From Clostridia bacterium (GTDB lineage Bacteria > Bacillota > Clostridia > Oscillospirales > CAG-272): a stretch of 7,671 bases of DNA. Of the stretch, positions 5,081-7,671 are shown in pieces (position 1 is the stretch's first letter; every line of letters begins with the position of its first letter). Below the pieces are notes generated by a model. It saw nothing but the letters and a program-made list of their open reading frames with translations. It made no database searches and was not told where the DNA came from. The DNA is taken from NCBI GenBank assembly GCA_017453085.1, contig JAFTKV010000039.1:1-7671 (forward strand), read 5' to 3'. Both the position numbers and the translations under genes were made by a program.

Positions 5081-5920
5081 ATGGAAGCCCTCAACGATCG
5101 CAGGAAGGAGATTTCGGCGTACAACAGCGCGCTGACACAGCTTCGCACGGACCGTTATCGGGTCGAGGCAGAGCGGGCGGCACGCACGCAATATCTGAAT
5201 ACCAAGCTGCAGGCGGGCGGTAGCTTCCTGCAGTCGCTGACTGAGGATGCGGATCGGTTCAGCTATTATATCCAGCTGTCCCAGGCAGGCATCCAGACCG
5301 CAGACCGTCAGATCGCAGAAGCGATCGAGGCAATGAAGGGATCCTTGAACGACGGCAAGCTGCAGGCTGCGCTTGCCGACAGACGGGCACAGCAGGGAGA
5401 GTCGATCCGTCAGCAGATGGAAGCGGGCACTCTCCAAAAGGGAACAGATTATTTCGAGGACGGCAGCACCTACATCTGGCCGCTGTCGCTGACCCCCGAC
5501 CGCAAGGGCGAGATCGCATCTTCCATGGGCTATCGCACCTATCAGGTGGGCTCCAAGGTGATCGGCGATTACCACGGCGGCGTGGATCTTGCCGCAGATC
5601 ATCAGACCGACGTAGTGGCGGCGGCATCCGGTAAGGTGGCAGACGCCGGCTATACCGAAGGCTACGGCTACTATGTGGCGATCCTGCATACCGACGGCAG
5701 CGTGACCCGCTACGCTCATCTGGGTACGGTGGCGGTGCAGGCGGGCGACCTCCTTTTGCAGGGCGAGACTCTGGGCAGTGCAGGCTGCAGCGGCAACAGC
5801 AGCGGCGTGGGCTGTCACTTCGAGCTGTGGATCGACGGTGCACGGGTAGATCCCGAGCCCCATTTGATCCTCCCTGAAGCAACACTTCCCGAGGTAACAC
5901 ATCCCGAGACTGCCGAATAA
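5081..5920 (+). CDS. C-terminal fragment: second coiled coil plus M23/LytM domain
   Basis: The first ATG after the TAG is at 5081, in the same frame, giving 279 residues: a charged helix, then the LytM domain with YHGGVDLA, YAHLG and GCHFELW motifs, and a short tail with PEATL-PEVTH-PETAE repeats. No Shine-Dalgarno sequence precedes this ATG, and the product would lack a signal peptide, so independent expression as a functional extracellular hydrolase is unlikely. The open frame upstream of the ATG (5045-5080) still encodes family-like sequence, which argues that this is the continuation of the gene at 4541. Confidence 0.5.
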   Translation: MEALNDRRKEISAYNSALTQLRTDRYRVEAERAARTQYLNTKLQAGGSFLQSLTEDADRFSYYIQLSQAGIQTADRQIAEAIEAMKGSLNDGKLQAALADRRAQQGESIRQQMEAGTLQKGTDYFEDGSTYIWPLSLTPDRKGEIASSMGYRTYQVGSKVIGDYHGGVDLAADHQTDVVAAASGKVADAGYTEGYGYYVAILHTDGSVTRYAHLGTVAVQAGDLLLQGETLGSAGCSGNSSGVGCHFELWIDGARVDPEPHLILPEATLPEVTHPETAE

Positions 5921-5954
5921 CCGCATCATCACTATTTCTTATCATTTAGCCAAT

Positions 5955-5960
5955 AAAGGA
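5955..5960 (+). promoter_or_regulatory. Ribosome binding site deciding the ATG start at 5968
   Basis: AAAGGA lies 7 nt before the ATG at 5968. The frame could also begin with TTG at 5962, but that is only one base from the Shine-Dalgarno sequence, so ATG 5968 is chosen. Confidence 0.8.
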
Positions 5961-5967
5961 ATTGATT

Positions 5968-7209
5968 ATGTCATTTTTTTCTAAAAAGATCGCATGGAGC
6001 TGGATGCTGCTGGTCGTAGCGCTGACGGTTCTGATCACCTTTATGTGCACCTACGTGTCCATGCGGAACGTAGCGCATCAGCAGCAAAACGACGCCTATG
6101 AGGAGTCCTATGCCGCCGAGGATCCTACGCTGACGATGGTCAAGCAGCTTTTCGAGATGAACTACATCGGCGAGCTGCCCGAGATCGACGATTCGCTGAC
6201 CCTGGACGGAATGATCTACGCTTACGTGGCCGCTACCGGCGACCCCTATGCCCGTTATATGAACCCCGAGGAATACAGCGCGTATATCTCCTCCATGCAG
6301 GGAGATCTGGTGGGCATCGGCGTACAGGTCATCTACGACGAGGTCACTGGTGGGATCGAGATCATGCTGGTCATGCCCGATTCACCTGCGGAGAAGCTGG
6401 GATTGCAAACCGGTGACCTGATCGTAGGCGTGGAAAAGCTCCGCTGTGAGACCGACGGCTACGAGGCTCTGGTCAACGCCATCGCGGGAAAAGAGGGCAC
6501 CGACGTTCGGCTCACCATCCGCAGAGACGGTACCGAGCTGCAGATGACCGCCACCCGCGCCCGCGTGAAATCGCTGAGCGTCACCTACGAAATGCTGTCA
6601 GACGAAAAGACCGGACTGATCCGCATTTCCGAGTTCAATGCGACCACTCCTCCCCAGTTCAAGGCGGCGGTGGATGCGCTGCAGGCAGCGGGTGCAACCC
6701 GACTGATCTACGATATGCGCAACAATCCCGGCGGCCAGCTGGACAGCGTCCTTTCGGTGCTCTCCTATCTGCTGCCCAAGGACAGCGTGCTGATCCGCGT
6801 CGCCGACGCACAGGGCGGCGAGGTGTCCTACTCGGATACCGAAGAGGTGGATCACACCGTGGATCTGCCTATGGCAGTGCTGATCAACGGCAATACCGCC
6901 AGCGCGGCGGAGCTGTTTACCTCTTGCCTGCGGGACTACGAAAAGGTGACCATCGTGGGCGAGCTGTCCTACGGTAAGGGCTGTATGCAATATATGTACG
7001 GCCTGCCCAACGGCGGTGCGCTTTCGCTGACCACCCGTATGTACAGCCCTCCGTCGGGCATAAATTACGACGGCATCGGCATTACGCCCGATATTGAAGT
7101 CTCCCTCAGCGATGAGGCGGCAAAGCTCAATCCCCTCAAATTAACCGAAGAAAACGACGATCAGCTGAAGGCGGCCATCCAAGCCGTTGCTGACCGTGGC
7201 GATAAATAA
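5968..7209 (+). CDS. S41 family C-terminal processing peptidase (CtpA/CtpB-like)
   Basis: A 413-residue membrane-anchored serine protease acting outside the cytoplasmic membrane. Residues 10-30 form an uncleaved-looking signal anchor (WSWMLLVVALTVLITFMCTY). The pre-PDZ region contains the family's DPYARYMNPEEY stretch. A PDZ domain (about 112-194) includes GIGVQV and the SPAEKLGLQTGDLIVGV motif, and the S41 catalytic domain follows. The catalytic residues look intact: Ser312 in NTASAAELF, Lys337 in SYGKG and Gln341 four residues later, matching the Ser-Lys-Gln arrangement described for CtpB. Length is typical (about 400). Relatives cleave proteins near their C-termini; in Gram-negatives Prc and CtpA degrade cell-wall hydrolases. 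Being 47 bp after the M23 gene and downstream of ftsEX, it may regulate the neighbouring hydrolase (inference). It ends in TAA 29 bp before greA. Confidence 0.93.
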   Translation: MSFFSKKIAWSWMLLVVALTVLITFMCTYVSMRNVAHQQQNDAYEESYAAEDPTLTMVKQLFEMNYIGELPEIDDSLTLDGMIYAYVAATGDPYARYMNPEEYSAYISSMQGDLVGIGVQVIYDEVTGGIEIMLVMPDSPAEKLGLQTGDLIVGVEKLRCETDGYEALVNAIAGKEGTDVRLTIRRDGTELQMTATRARVKSLSVTYEMLSDEKTGLIRISEFNATTPPQFKAAVDALQAAGATRLIYDMRNNPGGQLDSVLSVLSYLLPKDSVLIRVADAQGGEVSYSDTEEVDHTVDLPMAVLINGNTASAAELFTSCLRDYEKVTIVGELSYGKGCMQYMYGLPNGGALSLTTRMYSPPSGINYDGIGITPDIEVSLSDEAAKLNPLKLTEENDDQLKAAIQAVADRGDK

Positions 7210-7238
7210 AAATAATCAACCGTAAGGAGAATAAAATC

Positions 7239-7671
7239 ATGGCAATTACCGTAACCAAAGAAGGCAAACTGAAGCTGGAGGAAGAGCTCAGCTATTTGAA
7301 AAACGTCAAGCGGAAGGAAGTAACCGAGGCGATTCGTATCGCGCTGGGCTTTGGCGACCTTTCCGAGAACTCCGAGTACGACGAGGCAAAGACCGAGCAG
7401 GGCAAGGTGGAAAACCGCATTGCAGAGCTGGAGGAAATGCTGAAGAACGTGATCGTGGTTTCCGAGATCACCACCGACGTGGTCAGCGTCGGCTCCAAGG
7501 TCCGCATCTACAACGAGAAGTGGGACGAGGAGATCCTGTACTCCATCGTTGGCTCCACCGAGGCTGATCCTCTGCAGAACAAGATCTCCGATCTGTCTCC
7601 CATCGGCAAGGCGATCCTGGGCAGAAAAGCAGGTGAGACCGTTGTAGTGGAGATCCCTCAGGGCCACGCCA
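7239..7671 (+). CDS. greA: Transcription elongation factor GreA (3' end outside window)
   Basis: GreA rescues backtracked RNA polymerase by stimulating cleavage of the nascent RNA 3' end through the secondary channel. 144 complete codons are visible of a usual length near 158. Residues 1 to about 75 are the N-terminal coiled coil, with the diagnostic tip sequence GDLSENSEYDEAKTEQ (39-54) carrying the acidic residues Asp40 and Glu43. The remainder is the FKBP-like C-terminal domain, including the SPIGKAILGRKAGETVVVEI segment (121-140). A strong AAGGAGA ribosome binding site (7224-7230) lies 8 nt before the ATG. No terminator or promoter is evident in the 29-bp gap after the S41 gene, so it is probably co-transcribed with it. 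The frame remains open to the window edge. Confidence 0.95.
   Translation, partial: MAITVTKEGKLKLEEELSYLKNVKRKEVTEAIRIALGFGDLSENSEYDEAKTEQGKVENRIAELEEMLKNVIVVSEITTDVVSVGSKVRIYNEKWDEEILYSIVGSTEADPLQNKISDLSPIGKAILGRKAGETVVVEIPQGHA

Larger units (their letters stand above)
4541..5920 (+). pseudogene. EnvC-like coiled-coil M23 (LytM) peptidase gene interrupted by an in-frame TAG
   Basis: Read through the TAG at 5042-5044 (codon 168), this is a 459-codon gene for a secreted coiled-coil protein with a C-terminal LytM/M23 domain, the architecture of EnvC-type peptidoglycan hydrolase activators. Order: signal peptide (1-28, VLLLLVTLCALPGTA then Glu), coiled coil (about 48-150), an RLRQSYEEG...LLEYFGRSESLLSLLVG region, the stop, RRDEIEAYDRALMEAL, a second coiled coil (to about 300), then LytM (about 310-440). 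LytM retains His345 and Asp349 (YHGGVDLA), His393 (RYAHLG) and His426 (GCHFELW), but the first His of the usual HxH is Gly424. Both halves are in the same frame with no other damage. The position downstream of ftsEX supports the role of FtsX-regulated septal partner. The stop may be a recent nonsense mutation, a sequencing or assembly error, or a readthrough site; the first two seem likeliest. A GGAAAGGG ribosome binding site (4524-4531) precedes the ATG. Confidence 0.75.

Noticed and set aside
3755..5932. A 725-codon open frame on the minus strand opposite ftsX and the M23 gene
   Set aside because: Its translation is rich in His, Gln, Leu and Cys with no recognisable domain, and it lies entirely opposite well-supported + strand genes. 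Long antisense frames are common opposite GC-rich-codon genes. No promoter or ribosome binding site was evident.
7161..7667. A minus-strand frame of 168 codons at the right edge
   Set aside because: It is opposite greA, whose + strand translation contains the diagnostic GDLSENSEY motif and has a strong ribosome binding site.

Overview
The window reads as chromosomal DNA from an anaerobic Firmicute of the class Clostridia, probably Oscillospirales/Ruminococcaceae-like. This is inferred from moderately high GC coding sequence with strong AGGAG-type ribosome binding sites, short AT-rich intergenic regions, and the gene set rsmE / CdaR-PucR-type regulator / ftsE-ftsX-M23-S41 / greA. No plasmid, phage, IS or CRISPR signal is visible. 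All genes lie on the + strand.

Layout. (1) 5-745: rsmE, 16S rRNA m3U1498 methyltransferase, entering from the left edge. (2) 746-966: an AT-rich spacer with phased A-tracts, a good sigma-A-type promoter (TTGAAA-17-TAGAAT) and a leader containing a hairpin. (3) 967-2055: a CdaR/PucR-family regulator with a C-terminal helix-turn-helix. (4) 2056-2240: a spacer with three consecutive hairpins, the last a 15-bp stem that is probably a terminator. (5) 2241-7209: a cell-wall/division block with ftsE, ftsX (4-bp overlap), an EnvC-like coiled-coil M23 (LytM) gene and an S41 C-terminal processing protease, followed by (6) greA, cut by the right edge at 7671. Short gaps from ftsE onward suggest one operon.

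How the genes may work together. FtsEX is an ABC-type complex that in many bacteria gates a periplasmic or extracellular coiled-coil partner controlling peptidoglycan hydrolysis at the septum (EnvC in E. coli, PcsB in streptococci, CwlO in Bacillus). Here the partner is the adjacent M23 gene. The downstream membrane-anchored S41 protease would act on the same side of the membrane and could trim or degrade the hydrolase or its regulator (inference).

The block departs from textbook FtsEX in several ways. FtsE carries a roughly 215-residue C-terminal extension containing five near-identical 20-residue acidic repeats (60-bp tandem DNA repeats). Its ATPase core has substitutions at the A-loop, Q-loop and signature motif. 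The M23 gene is interrupted by one in-frame TAG at codon 168 while the reading frame is otherwise intact on both sides. Its LytM domain keeps the apparent zinc ligands but has Gly in place of the first His of the HxH motif. These are the features most worth following up. I do not see an unambiguous new defence or mobile system.
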